Shown: positions 17,030-24,568 of the stretch, piece after piece
How the letters are laid out: every line of letters begins with the position of its first letter
Position numbering within the stretch: the first letter of the stretch is position 1
Assembly: GCA_049323755.1 (NCBI GenBank)
Contig: JBMOPE010000043.1
Coordinates: forward strand, 48,461 to 112,460
Source: BRHc4a sp049323755
GTDB lineage: Bacteria; Bacillota; Desulfotomaculia; Desulfotomaculales; Desulfocucumaceae
Reading direction: 5' to 3'
DNA length: 64,000 nucleotides
Made by a program: the position numbers and the translations under genes
Notes under the pieces: generated by a model
What the model saw: the letters and a program-made list of their open reading frames with translations, nothing else
Told to the model about the DNA's origin: nothing
Database searches by the model: none

Positions 17030-17149
17030 TTACTTCTTCTCGCCGTAATATCCTCCGCCGAAGCCGAATCCGCTTCCGAAGACCAGTAAGATCAAAACCA
17101 GAAAGAGAATGAAGCTTCCATCAAAACCGCCGCCAAATCCGTAACCCAT
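17030..17149 (-). CDS. YjcZ-like glycine-rich membrane miniprotein
   Basis: A 39-residue protein: a short Gly/Phe-rich head (MGYGFGGGFDG), one hydrophobic helix (SFILFLVLILLVFGSGFG) and the tail GGGYYGEKK. It resembles YjcZ/YhaL-type sporulation miniproteins of Bacilli. AAGGAGTG lies 7 bases before the ATG. It lies directly downstream of a closely related gene, which suggests tandem duplication. A role in the spore coat or forespore membrane is inference. Confidence 0.75.
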   Translation of the reverse strand: MGYGFGGGFDGSFILFLVLILLVFGSGFGFGGGYYGEKK

Positions 17150-17188
17150 TAATCAACACTCCTTTTTAAATCATATTTTTGGGGGAAA

Positions 17189-17368
17189 TTATTTATCCTC
17201 ACCGTAGTAGCAGCCGCCACCATAACCGAAAGTGGTGCCGAAAACCAGCAGTATCAGTATCAGGAACAGAATAAAGCTGCCGTCAAAATAAGGTGACGGA
17301 TAATATCCCCCACCACCACAGCCGCCACCGACACTACCGCCGCCGGTGTAACCTCCACCAAAGCCCAT
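17189..17368 (-). CDS. YjcZ-like glycine-rich membrane miniprotein (longer paralogue)
   Basis: A 59-residue protein with an extended Gly-rich head (GGGYTGGGSVGGGCGGGGYY), the same hydrophobic segment as its neighbour (DGSFILFLILILLVFGTTFG) and the tail GGGCYYGEDK. GGAGGAGTGAT precedes the ATG at 17368; a GTG three codons earlier overlaps that site. Upstream, CATATGAT (minus strand, about 45 bases before the start) fits the CATAnnnT -10 of mother-cell sporulation promoters, a weak clue. Confidence 0.75.
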   Translation of the reverse strand: MGFGGGYTGGGSVGGGCGGGGYYPSPYFDGSFILFLILILLVFGTTFGYGGGCYYGEDK

Positions 17369-17580
17369 TAAAATCACTCCTCCCCTTTTTTTACCATCAT
17401 ATGAGTCAAGAGGGGTAAGGGTGCAGGAATGTGCCAGGTGAAAGCCTGTTATTTATTAAGAAATGTCATCAGCTTTAAAATTTATTATTAAAGGTAAAAT
17501 ATCCCTATTAAAAGTAGCCGAACTGGCTTTTTTGGCATACCATGTATTGTTAAATATTCCAGAGAAAGGAGTGCATCGGG

Positions 17581-17739
17581 ATGGGTTTCGGATTTGGAGG
17601 ATTCAATCCATTTTTTAATCCCCTTTTACTTTTCCTGTTATTCCGCCGTTTCCCTTTCTTTTTCCCTTTCGGCCAGTCCGGCTCTACAAGTAACCCAGGT
17701 ACACCCGGCCGCCCTGGTTCACCGGGAATAAAAAGGTAA
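17581..17739 (+). CDS. collagen-like Phe/Pro-rich miniprotein
   Basis: A 52-residue protein with the head MGFGFGGFNPFFNPLLLF, a hydrophobic-aromatic middle and a C-terminal GTPGRPGSPG that follows the Gly-X-Y collagen pattern. AAAGGAGTG lies 7 bases before the ATG. GGCATACCAT about 45 bases upstream fits a SigE/SigK-type -10 (CATAnnnT). Together with the neighbouring YjcZ-like genes this suggests a spore-surface protein, which is inference. No named family is recognised. Confidence 0.65.
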   Translation: MGFGFGGFNPFFNPLLLFLLFRRFPFFFPFGQSGSTSNPGTPGRPGSPGIKR

Positions 17740-17826
17740 CGGTAAAAAAGCAACCATTTATAGCTAAATAGAATGGTAGAGGAAACAATTATAATGATTA
17801 ATTATTGGGAGGCAATCGACCACCCC

Positions 17827-17894
17827 AACCCGGTGAAAACCGGGTTCAGATTAATGACAAACCCCTGGTTTTTAATGAACCGGGGGTTTCCAAA
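17827..17894. terminator. two hairpins between convergent genes
   Basis: AACCCGGT-GAAA-ACCGGGTT (17827-17846) is a perfect stem with a GNRA-type loop. A second hairpin (AAACCCCTGGTT with AACCGGGGGTTT, about 17860-17892) follows. They lie between the plus-strand miniprotein and minus-strand fetB and can serve both. Confidence 0.6.
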
Positions 17895-17929
17895 TGTGTG
17901 TATAAACTCAATTTAGTACATACCTAAGA

Positions 17930-18727
17930 TTACCGGCTGCGCAGAACAAAGGATTGCAATGCTCCGTTATTATCAAACAGTTTCTTATAGGAAAGACCCA
18001 CCAGGATTAGGCAGCCGATAGCGACAGCCGCTGCAATCATTAACATTACCACAATTTGGTAGCGCACTGCTTCCCGTGGGTCGGTACCCCCCAGTATTTG
18101 CCCGGTCATCATTCCCGGCAGACTAACCAGCCCCACCACCAGTAAAGAGTTAATGGTAGGGGTCATACCGGCCCTGATGGCCTCGCGGACGCTGAAGCGT
18201 ATTGCCTCCCAGGGGGTAGCCCCGAAAGTAAGCATTGCCTCTATCTCAGCAGAGCGGGATCTGGCTTCGGTATATAAACGGTCCAGGGAAATGGCGATGC
18301 CGTTCATGGAATTGCCAAGAATCATGCCGAAAATGGGAATGGCAATGCGGGCTGAATACCAGGGGTCCGGGGAAATAATAAGGGCTGTTACAATAGCGCC
18401 CACAAGATAGGTGCTGGCGACAAGAGATAAAAATGCCAGAATTGTTGGGTAACTGGGAACGTTGGGCGTTCTCTTCACCGCTGCGCGGGCGGCAATATAA
18501 CACATCACTGTAATAATTGCAATTATCAGCCACAGGTTATCAATCCTGAATATGTAGGTCAGCGCGTAGCCCATCACTGTGAGTTGAACGAAGGTGCGTA
18601 TGGTGCCCCAGACCAGGGACTTTAACAGGCCAAGCTTAAGAAAAGAGGAAATGCCTCCGGTAATCAGCACCAATACTATGGATAGGGCCAACTGAAAATT
18701 AGAAATGGGAATAGTGGAACTCTCCAT
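17930..18727 (-). CDS. fetB: ABC transporter permease, FetB (UPF0014) family
   Basis: Inner-membrane permease of the UPF0014 family; the E. coli FetAB homologue exports iron and protects against oxidative stress. The 265 residues have about seven hydrophobic segments and family motifs RTFVQLTVMGYAL, IPIFGMILGNSMNGIA, EIEAMLTFGATPWEA and VGLVSLPGMMTGQILGG. The ATG follows AAGGAGCG. It is translated after fetA in a padR-fetA-fetB operon. Confidence 0.9.
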   Translation of the reverse strand: MESSTIPISNFQLALSIVLVLITGGISSFLKLGLLKSLVWGTIRTFVQLTVMGYALTYIFRIDNLWLIIAIITVMCYIAARAAVKRTPNVPSYPTILAFLSLVASTYLVGAIVTALIISPDPWYSARIAIPIFGMILGNSMNGIAISLDRLYTEARSRSAEIEAMLTFGATPWEAIRFSVREAIRAGMTPTINSLLVVGLVSLPGMMTGQILGGTDPREAVRYQIVVMLMIAAAVAIGCLILVGLSYKKLFDNNGALQSFVLRSR

Positions 18728-18728
18728 A

Positions 18729-19382
18729 CTAATCGCTCCTTTTCTGAGGATTTATATCCAGATAGGAAACACAATCCAATTGTTGGTAGTCGTTGTTATG
18801 GGATATCAGCAGAGCGGCCCGATCTGTTTCCTTTAACCATTTGTCCAGCATTTGGTAAAATTTCTGCCGGGCCGGTTCATCCAATGCTGCAGTGGGTTCA
18901 TCCAAAAGCAAAACCACCGGGTCCATAAGAAGGGCGCGAATAAAGGCAATCCTTGAGGTTTCACCTCCGGACAGGGTTTTGGCATCCTGGCCCCATAAAT
19001 CAGGGGATAAAAGTAATTGTCCCATCAATTCCCCAGCTCTTTTTTTGTCCAATTGCTTTTGGCTTCCCAAACGTGTTTCAAAGGGTTTAGCGAGGTTATC
19101 AGCCACAGTTCCGTCAAAAAGAACTGTTTTTTGGGCCATGTAGTGAACGTTCACCCGCCAGGCAGTGGGCTGTATTTTAAGCCAGCTTTTCCCCTGCAGG
19201 AAAGCCTCGCCTGCTATACAGGGCTGGAGCCGGGACAAAATTCTTAGTAAAGTCGACTTTCCGGCGCCGGAGGGTCCCCTGACAATTAAAACTTCTCCAG
19301 GCTTAACTGCGCCGGATACAACGATATGACGTGCAGGCTCATTCCCAAGGTCATAGGTAATGTCTTTAAACTCTAATAGCAA
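18729..19382 (-). CDS. fetA: ABC transporter ATP-binding protein, FetA-like
   Basis: ATPase partner of the FetB permease. Walker A GPSGAGKST, the Q-loop region VHYMAQKTVLF, signature LSGGETSR and Walker B VVLLLDEPTAALD are intact, and the 217 residues match the short FetA type. The TTG start follows the padR stop by one codon position, with GAGGGGGAG inside the padR 3' end as ribosome site. It lies between padR and fetB. Confidence 0.9.
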   Translation of the reverse strand: MLLEFKDITYDLGNEPARHIVVSGAVKPGEVLIVRGPSGAGKSTLLRILSRLQPCIAGEAFLQGKSWLKIQPTAWRVNVHYMAQKTVLFDGTVADNLAKPFETRLGSQKQLDKKRAGELMGQLLLSPDLWGQDAKTLSGGETSRIAFIRALLMDPVVLLLDEPTAALDEPARQKFYQMLDKWLKETDRAALLISHNNDYQQLDCVSYLDINPQKRSD

Positions 19383-19688
19383 TTATGACTCCCCCTCTAA
19401 AACCTCCTGGGCCAGTTCCCGGATTTTTTCTTTGGCTTCACGTAAAACTTTTATGCCGGTTTCGGTAATTTTGTAGTATTTTCTTATTTTGCCTTCCACA
19501 TTTACCTTTTCCGATACTATGAGACCGCTTTGTTCCAGCTTGCCAAGGATGGGGTACATGGTGCCAGGACTTACCGGATAGCCATGACTTTCCAGTTCTT
19601 CAATAAGCTCCAGGCCGTAAACCGGACTTTGTGAGGCATGGTAAAGAATATGCACGCGGATGAATCCAAGGAAAAGCTCTCTCAGCAT
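19383..19688 (-). CDS. PadR-family transcriptional regulator
   Basis: Winged-helix regulator of about 101 residues. The N-terminal domain reads ELFLGFIRVHILYHASQSPVYGLELIEEL, then SPGTMYPILGKLEQSGLI (recognition helix) and YYKITETGIKVLREA (wing and C-terminal helix). The ATG at 19688 is preferred over a GTG three codons upstream; the distance from GGGG is short. It is the first gene of the fetAB operon and diverges from chrA; shared palindromic sites in the gap suggest it controls both. Confidence 0.88.
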   Translation of the reverse strand: MLRELFLGFIRVHILYHASQSPVYGLELIEELESHGYPVSPGTMYPILGKLEQSGLIVSEKVNVEGKIRKYYKITETGIKVLREAKEKIRELAQEVLEGES

Positions 19689-19701
19689 ATATAACACCCC
19701 G

Positions 19702-19758
19702 ATATCGTAATGCGATAATGTTTATATTAATTATAATGGGCGCGTTATATTTTTACAA
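19702..19758 (-). promoter_or_regulatory. padR-fetAB promoter with candidate operator
   Basis: Minus-strand TTGTAA (19758-19753), a 17-base spacer and TATAAT (19735-19730). ATATCGTAATGCGATAAT at 19702-19719, between the -10 and the start codon, is an imperfect palindrome (ATCG...CGAT) that shares its GCGATAA word with the chrA side. Confidence 0.65.
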
Positions 19759-19802
19759 GACGAAAAAAAGATATACTGGAGTACCTGATGTGATTGTTTA
19801 CC

Positions 19803-19880
19803 CGTTATCGTAGTATTAAGAGTTCTTGATAAAAAATTCTTTTCATGATATTATCTCAGTGCGATAACGCTAGACGATAT
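19803..19880 (+). promoter_or_regulatory. chrA promoter with flanking operator-like words
   Basis: TTGATA (19826-19831), a 17-base spacer and TATTAT (19849-19854). CGTTATCG at 19803-19810 lies upstream and its exact inverse CGATAACG at 19862-19869 lies downstream, followed by GACGATAT. These words match the site in front of padR. Confidence 0.65.
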
Positions 19881-19933
19881 AATTGAATATTTTACCTTAA
19901 AAGTCAACAACCTTAGCAACAGGAGAGTTGATT

Positions 19934-21139
19934 ATGGAATTAATCAGGCAAACAACAAAGAAGGTTTCATCACGTTCCCTTATAGAGGTGCTGAGAGTTT
20001 CAACCAAGCTTGGCTTAACTTCTTTCGGGGGACCTGTGGCACATCTGGGCTATTTCCGGGACGAATATGTTGAGCGGCGTAAATGGCTGGATGAAAAAAC
20101 ATATGCTGATCTGGTAGCCCTATGCCAGTTTCTGCCCGGCCCGGCCAGCAGCCAGGTGGGTATAGCCATAGGGATGATTCGTGCAGGATTTTTGGGAGGC
20201 ATTGTTTCATGGATTGGGTTTACGCTGCCTTCTGTGTTTGCGTTGACAATATTTGCCTATATATTGCAGGGTGTAGATACTTCAAACACAGGCTGGCTTC
20301 ACGGGCTGATGATTGCCGCAGTTGCCGTTGTAACACAGGCGGTTTGGGGTATGGCTAAATCTCTGTCGCCCGACAGGACAAGGGCAAGCATTGCCATAGT
20401 TACCGCCATAATTGCTTTATTGTGGTCATCGCCACTTAGTCAGGTAACTATAATTTTAACCGCTGGAGTTTTTGGCTGGCTGTTTCTCCCAAGACCGTCA
20501 CCTGTTGAAGCACAGCCGGTTAGTGTTTCTCTTAGCCGAAGGGTTGCTATTGCATCGTGGATTCTGTTTTTTGGTCTTCTATTAGGTTTACCATTATTAA
20601 GACAATTCAATAGCTTAGAATTGCTTGCGGTATTTGACAGCTTCTTCAGAGTTGGCTCTCTTGTTTTTGGCGGTGGACATGTGGTACTGCCCTTACTGCA
20701 GGCAGAGGTAGTTCCCACTGGATGGACAACGGATTCTCAGTTTCTTGCCGGTTACGGTGCGGCCCAGGCAGTTCCTGGACCCCTTTTTACTTTTGCTTCA
20801 TACCTGGGAATGACCATTAGCGGAGCAGTCGGTGCTGCTGTGGCCACAATAGCAATTTTCTTGCCCTCATTTTTGCTTATTACAGGGAGTTTACCCTTTT
20901 GGGATTATATACGCCGCCGCCCTGATTTTCAGGCTTCACTAAACAGTATCAATGCCGCTGTTGTTGGTATTTTGCTGGCTGCTCTCTATAATCCGGTATG
21001 GATTAAGGCTATTAAAACAGGCGGGGATTTTAGTCTTGCCCTTTTAGCCTTTGGATTGCTTATGTTCTGGAAACTACCACCCTGGCTGGTGGTATTCTTC
21101 TGTGCACTGGGAGGTACAGCCCTGGCCTTCTTCAAATAG
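19934..21139 (+). CDS. chrA: chromate transporter ChrA (two-domain)
   Basis: CHR-superfamily membrane transporter; characterised members export chromate, though many anaerobe members have unknown substrates. The 401 residues contain both CHR domains: the first with KLGLTSFGGPVAHLGYFRDEY and FLPGPASSQVGIAIG, the second with FRVGSLVFGGGHVVLPLLQ and GYGAAQAVPGPLFTFASYLG. About ten hydrophobic segments are present. The ATG at 19934 follows AGGAG by 8 bases. It diverges from padR-fetAB and has its own promoter with the same operator words. Confidence 0.9.
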   Translation: MELIRQTTKKVSSRSLIEVLRVSTKLGLTSFGGPVAHLGYFRDEYVERRKWLDEKTYADLVALCQFLPGPASSQVGIAIGMIRAGFLGGIVSWIGFTLPSVFALTIFAYILQGVDTSNTGWLHGLMIAAVAVVTQAVWGMAKSLSPDRTRASIAIVTAIIALLWSSPLSQVTIILTAGVFGWLFLPRPSPVEAQPVSVSLSRRVAIASWILFFGLLLGLPLLRQFNSLELLAVFDSFFRVGSLVFGGGHVVLPLLQAEVVPTGWTTDSQFLAGYGAAQAVPGPLFTFASYLGMTISGAVGAAVATIAIFLPSFLLITGSLPFWDYIRRRPDFQASLNSINAAVVGILLAALYNPVWIKAIKTGGDFSLALLAFGLLMFWKLPPWLVVFFCALGGTALAFFK

Positions 21140-21261
21140 CATAAAGGTTAATGATATATAGCGAAGTATAATTTGAGGATATTTTCAATAAAATTTTTAG
21201 TACATTCTGTAATTTTATTTATCAGTCAGGAGCGGAAGTAGATAGCCATAATTAGTGTTTT

Positions 21262-21861
21262 CTACGGCCGGGCATTAATGACCTTGAGAATGTCGCCCTT
21301 GACGTTAGAAACAAGGGATGGTTTTAGCCCTGCCTTTTGCAGGTTGGCAACGGTATCACGGTTTATGTTGGCCCCTGTCAGGCGAACGGTGAGGGGGTTT
21401 AGAATATCCATTATTTTTCCCAGTAACGGGTTTTCACTCCTTACGTGTTCCAGCAGGATTACCTGGCCCCCGGGTTTGCAAACCCTTTTAATTTCCTGGA
21501 AACCCTTGACAGGGTCTGGTACAGAGCAAAAAACACAGGTGGCCACCACCGTGTCAAAGGTGTTATCCGGGAAATCCATATTTTGAGCATCCATTTCAAT
21601 AAGTCGTACGTTCAATCTGAAATTTGCCACTCTGGCCCTTGCCCTTCTGAGCATTTCAGGGCTGAAGTCGATGCCTGTGACATCACTGCCTGGGGGGTAC
21701 AGAGGAAGATTTTTCCCGGTTCCAACACCTACCTCAAGTATTTTCCCATTAACCTGGTTTATTACCTCCCTCCGTAGCCTTTCGCTGAACATCCTGTCCA
21801 TACAGTCATAAAATTTAGCTGTACGATTGTACCGCCTTATTATAGTCTCGGTTTTATCCAT
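21262..21861 (-). CDS. class I SAM-dependent methyltransferase
   Basis: Probable small-molecule or lipid methyltransferase of the UbiE/PmtA-like group, 199 residues. Motif I is ILEVGVGTGKNLPLYP, the acidic ribose-binding Asp is in VTGIDFSPEML, motif II lies in EMDAQNMDFPDNTFDTVVATCV and motif III in VCKPGGQVILLEHVRS. No substrate can be named. The ATG at 21861 has only a weak GGGAG site. It stands alone between chrA and the duplicated miniprotein region. Confidence 0.85.
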   Translation of the reverse strand: MDKTETIIRRYNRTAKFYDCMDRMFSERLRREVINQVNGKILEVGVGTGKNLPLYPPGSDVTGIDFSPEMLRRARARVANFRLNVRLIEMDAQNMDFPDNTFDTVVATCVFCSVPDPVKGFQEIKRVCKPGGQVILLEHVRSENPLLGKIMDILNPLTVRLTGANINRDTVANLQKAGLKPSLVSNVKGDILKVINARP

Positions 21862-22098
21862 AGAGAACTCCCGTTTTTTTGATTTGGCAGAATACCTAAA
21901 ATTATAATATCCACTTTACACATTATTTCTACGGGTAGCCTTGGAGCGAAAGGAGCCTGCGGTGTAACTGGGGGCATATTAATGTGTGTGCAGAATGTAA
22001 ACTGTAACATTATTGTTAAACTTCTGTGCTCGGGCTGTTAAATTTATGGATTATCATGAAGCCATAGAACAAAAACTTACTTTAAAGGAGGATGCTTC

Positions 22099-22488
22099 AT
22101 GAAAAAAAGGTATTGGTATCTTGCGGCAGTGGGAATTTTGGTGGTTGCCCTGGCGGCCCCGGCGGCGTTTGGAGCAATAACGGGCAGCGAGCAGAATAAC
22201 CAAAATCAGCAGTTTTTCAACCAGATGTTTGACTGGCACCAGGGCTGGCTGGACCAGGCTCAAAAGGATGGACAGGTAACCCCGGAACAGGCCAAGGTAT
22301 GGCAGGATCACTTTAATTACATGCGTGAATTTCACAACAATAACGGCTTTGGCCCCATGGGCTCTATGATGGGGGGAAGCGGCTTTAACGGGATGATGGG
22401 TTCCGGTGGAATGATGGGTGGTTTCAATGGCGGCAACGGGTTTGGGGGTATGATGGGACAGGGATACAACCAAACTCCCTCAAACTAA
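22099..22488 (+). CDS. DUF2680-like exported Gly/Met-rich protein, copy 1
   Basis: Secreted protein of 129 residues: a signal peptide (YWYLAAVGILVVALAAPAAFGA), a helical part resembling DUF2680/YckD proteins (FNQMFDWHQGWLDQAQKDGQ, then VTPEQAKVWQDHFNYMREFH) and a Gly/Met/Asn-rich tail with MMGG-type repeats ending GYNQTPSN. AAAGGAGGATGCTTC precedes the ATG. A near-identical copy with a shorter tail lies 1.4 kb downstream. The methionines could bind soft metals, but no function is known. Confidence 0.85.
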   Translation: MKKRYWYLAAVGILVVALAAPAAFGAITGSEQNNQNQQFFNQMFDWHQGWLDQAQKDGQVTPEQAKVWQDHFNYMREFHNNNGFGPMGSMMGGSGFNGMMGSGGMMGGFNGGNGFGGMMGQGYNQTPSN

Positions 22489-22499
22489 TTATTTGATGA

Positions 22500-22526
22500 G
22501 GGGGCGGGAATAATCCGCCCCCTTAC
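22500..22526 (+). terminator. hairpin after DUF2680 copy 1
   Basis: GGGGGCGG and CCGCCCCC form a stem with loop GAATAAT. The T-run is weak (TTACTGATTTG). Confidence 0.55.
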
Positions 22527-22711
22527 TGATTTGTTAAAAAAATACATTCCAAGTGCAACTGTACTATTTTTTATAACCTGTAATTTATGTGTTTGACCAT
22601 AAGGCGGTATTAAAATAGTTTTAAATCATTGTTAGAATTACGTGACAGTTTTGTGAAAAATATCTGGTACTTTATATAAAACGAAATGGAAAACAGAAAG
22701 GGTTGATGCTA

Positions 22712-22849
22712 ATGTTTTATGACGGTTACGGGATGAATTGGCTTGGAATGTTCTTTACTATGCTTATACCTTTGACATTTTTTTGCTTAGTTATCTATTT
22801 TGGAGTGAATTCAGGGCTGAATAAGCCAAATGAGGAAGATTCATACTAG
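22712..22849 (+). CDS. single-span membrane miniprotein
   Basis: A 45-residue protein beginning MFYDGYGMNWLGMFFTMLIP, with one hydrophobic segment (FFCLVIYFGV) and an acidic tail (NKPNEEDSY). The GYGMNWLGM head resembles the N-terminus of small SHOCT-type membrane proteins, but no SHOCT domain follows. AAAGGGTTGATGCTA precedes the ATG. It sits in a run of small envelope genes. Function unknown. Confidence 0.6.
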   Translation: MFYDGYGMNWLGMFFTMLIPLTFFCLVIYFGVNSGLNKPNEEDSY

Positions 22850-22956
22850 TCACGGTGTACTTAACTGCAGCAGGAAATCCAGCAGATGATGCAGCAGGGG
22901 ATAGGGTAGAGTTGGTTTTTTAGTCATTGAAACAATACATAAAGGAGGTTGTATTC

Positions 22957-23421
22957 TTGAAATTTAAGCCAAGATTTTTACTTGTTCTGGTGGTGCCTGT
23001 CTTGTTTATTACACTTTTGGCCGGGTGCTCAGCTTCAAAGGAACAGTCTATGCAGCAGAAAAATGCGATGAGTGCGGGGGATATGACCAAAACAATAAAT
23101 GATAATCCAATGGAAATGGCTAAAATTATGAGTTCACAGGATACAATGGGATCAATGACGAAAATAATGAGCTCGCAGCAGATGCAACCTGCCATGATGA
23201 AAATGATGCACACTCCGGAAATGCAAAAATCCATGGTAAGTATTATGAGCTCACAGGAAACAAGGGCGGATATGGTTAAGGTAATGTCAGACCCTGCCAT
23301 GAGGCAGACGATGATTGACATTATGGCTGACCCTGCCATGAAAGAGACACTTTCCGAGATGATGCAGGACCAGAGAATTAAGCCAATGCTGGAGCAAATG
23401 GGCGGTAATTTCAAACTGTAA
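22957..23421 (+). CDS. methionine-rich GerD-like lipoprotein
   Basis: Lipoprotein of about 154 residues: signal peptide ending in the lipobox LLAGC, then repeated units around MMxxPEMQK, MSDPAMRQTMIDIM and ADPAMKETLSEMM. The repeat style resembles the core of the spore germination lipoprotein GerD, but Met is far more frequent. The TTG at 22957 is chosen because AAAGGAGG lies 9 bases upstream. It is flanked by the two DUF2680 copies, and its last codons (TTCAAACTGTAA) coincide with the left breakpoint of the duplication. A role in germination or metal binding is inference. Confidence 0.75.
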   Translation: MKFKPRFLLVLVVPVLFITLLAGCSASKEQSMQQKNAMSAGDMTKTINDNPMEMAKIMSSQDTMGSMTKIMSSQQMQPAMMKMMHTPEMQKSMVSIMSSQETRADMVKVMSDPAMRQTMIDIMADPAMKETLSEMMQDQRIKPMLEQMGGNFKL

Positions 23422-23912
23422 CATTTTTGTTAAACTTCTGTGCTTGGGCTGTTAAATTTATGGATTATCATGAAGCCATAGAACAAAACTTACTTTAAAG
23501 GAGGATGCTTCATGAAAAAAAGGTATTGGTATCTTGCGGCAGTGGGAATTTTGGTGGTTGCCCTGGCGGCCCCGGCGGCGTTTGGAGCAATAACGGGCAG
23601 CGAGCAGAATAACCAAAATCAGCAGTTTTTCAACCAGATGTTTGACTGGCACCAGGGCTGGCTGGACCAGGCTCAAAAGGATGGACAGGTAACCCCGGAA
23701 CAGGCCAAGGTATGGCAGGATCACTTTAATTACATGCGTGAATTTCACAACAATAACGGCTTTGGCCCCATGGGCTCTATGATGGGGGGAAGCGGCTTTA
23801 ACGGGATGATGGGTTCCGGTGGAATGATGGGTGGTTTCAATGGCGGCAACGGGTTTGGGGGTATGATGGGACGATAAGGGGGCGGGAATAATCCCGCCTC
23901 CTCACTGATAAA
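23413..23912 (+). repeat. duplicated segment, copy 2
   Basis: About 460 bases nearly identical to 21999-22459, then a short unique GATA and the related terminator hairpin. The copy starts inside the stop region of the preceding lipoprotein gene. Confidence 0.92.
23512..23877 (+). CDS. DUF2680-like exported Gly/Met-rich protein, copy 2 (shortened)
   Basis: Identical to the copy at 22099 over 120 residues, including the signal peptide and ribosome site, but it ends MMGR where copy 1 continues GQGYNQTPSN. The change comes from loss of about 38 bases before the terminator. It is otherwise intact and probably expressed. The lack of silent changes indicates a recent duplication or gene conversion. 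Confidence 0.85.
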   Translation: MKKRYWYLAAVGILVVALAAPAAFGAITGSEQNNQNQQFFNQMFDWHQGWLDQAQKDGQVTPEQAKVWQDHFNYMREFHNNNGFGPMGSMMGGSGFNGMMGSGGMMGGFNGGNGFGGMMGR

Positions 23913-23926
23913 GGGAGCTGATAAAT

Positions 23927-24064
23927 ATGCTAATGGGAGGTTTTTTAAGCAATGTAACATGGGGTTTGCTGATGCTTGTTCATATGGCGATTCCTGTGAT
24001 TATTGTAGTAATGGTAGTCTCGATAATTTACAGGATACTGGGTAATAGCGTAAAAACAGAATAA
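23927..24064 (+). CDS. single-span membrane miniprotein
   Basis: A 45-residue protein, MLMGGFLSNVTWGLLMLVHM then IPVIIVVMVVSIIYRILG and a short polar tail. One, perhaps two, hydrophobic helices. AAGGGAGCTGAT precedes the ATG. It follows DUF2680 copy 2 and precedes another tiny exported protein, all in one direction. Function unknown. Confidence 0.6.
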   Translation: MLMGGFLSNVTWGLLMLVHMAIPVIIVVMVVSIIYRILGNSVKTE

Positions 24065-24090
24065 TAAGTCAAAAAATCAGGGGTGAAAAG

Positions 24091-24261
24091 GTGAAAAAAT
24101 TACATGCAGCTATTTTTGTTGTATTGCTATTAATCGCTGTATGGGCGGCACCGGTTACGTACAACAAGTTCAATGCAATGTATGCAGGCAAGCAGACACC
24201 GGTCTATGGTGGGGATGGTATTGACCATGCTTCCCATCATGGGGGCGATTGGCCCAGGTGA
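24091..24261 (+). CDS. small exported His/Gly-rich protein
   Basis: A 56-residue protein with a signal-like N-terminus (MKKLHAAIFVVLLLIAVWAA) and a short tail with Tyr and His (YGGDGIDHASHHGGDWPR). The GTG at 24091 follows AGGGGTG. The HASHHGGD segment could coordinate metal. It is the last of the small envelope genes before a hairpin. Function unknown. Confidence 0.55.
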   Translation: MKKLHAAIFVVLLLIAVWAAPVTYNKFNAMYAGKQTPVYGGDGIDHASHHGGDWPR

Positions 24262-24568
24262 TGAAAGAAACAAAAAACTGTATGGCACTGTATGGTAATG
24301 AAATGGGCCGGAACAGAGTTTTATCTTTCCGGCCCATATATTATTCCGGGTGATGGTAATGAACTATTACCGTCAACCCCATCCAGCGTGTGCAAAACCT
24401 GTTCCCCCGTTTAAAGCCTTTCGGCTAATTTTCCAGTTCCCGATTGGAGTTTGGGTTTTCACTTATATCTATGTCATATTGATTTCTATATAAACATATA
24501 TATTCCTATGGGCTGAATTGCTATTATTTAACAATTAATTAAGTATTATAAAAGGTGGCTCAGACCTC
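24262..24568. terminator. intergenic gap with a strong hairpin
   Basis: ATGGGCCGGAA (24303-24313) and TTCCGGCCCAT (24327-24337) form a perfect 11-bp stem, likely ending the miniprotein cluster although the T-run is poor. The rest of this gap is AT-rich and shows no gene. Confidence 0.6.

Larger units (their letters stand above)
21999..22530 (+). repeat. duplicated segment, copy 1
   Basis: From AAACTGTAACAT at 21999 to GATGGGAC at 22459 the sequence is almost identical to 23413-23872 (a few substitutions and a one-base difference in an A-run). Similarity resumes in the terminator (GGGGGCGGGAATAATCC). The intervening 38-40 bases exist only in copy 1. Confidence 0.92.

Noticed and set aside
17550..17753. 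Minus-strand frame with collagen-like PGEPGRPGVPG
   Set aside because: Complement of the plus-strand miniprotein gene, which has AAAGGAGTG and a better composition.
22054..22473. Antisense frames (also 23458-23748) opposite the DUF2680 genes
   Set aside because: They arise from the Gly/Met codon bias of the real genes and are duplicated with them.
22920..23414. Long antisense frame opposite the Met-rich lipoprotein
   Set aside because: Mirror of a biased repetitive gene; the plus-strand frame has a lipobox and a ribosome site.
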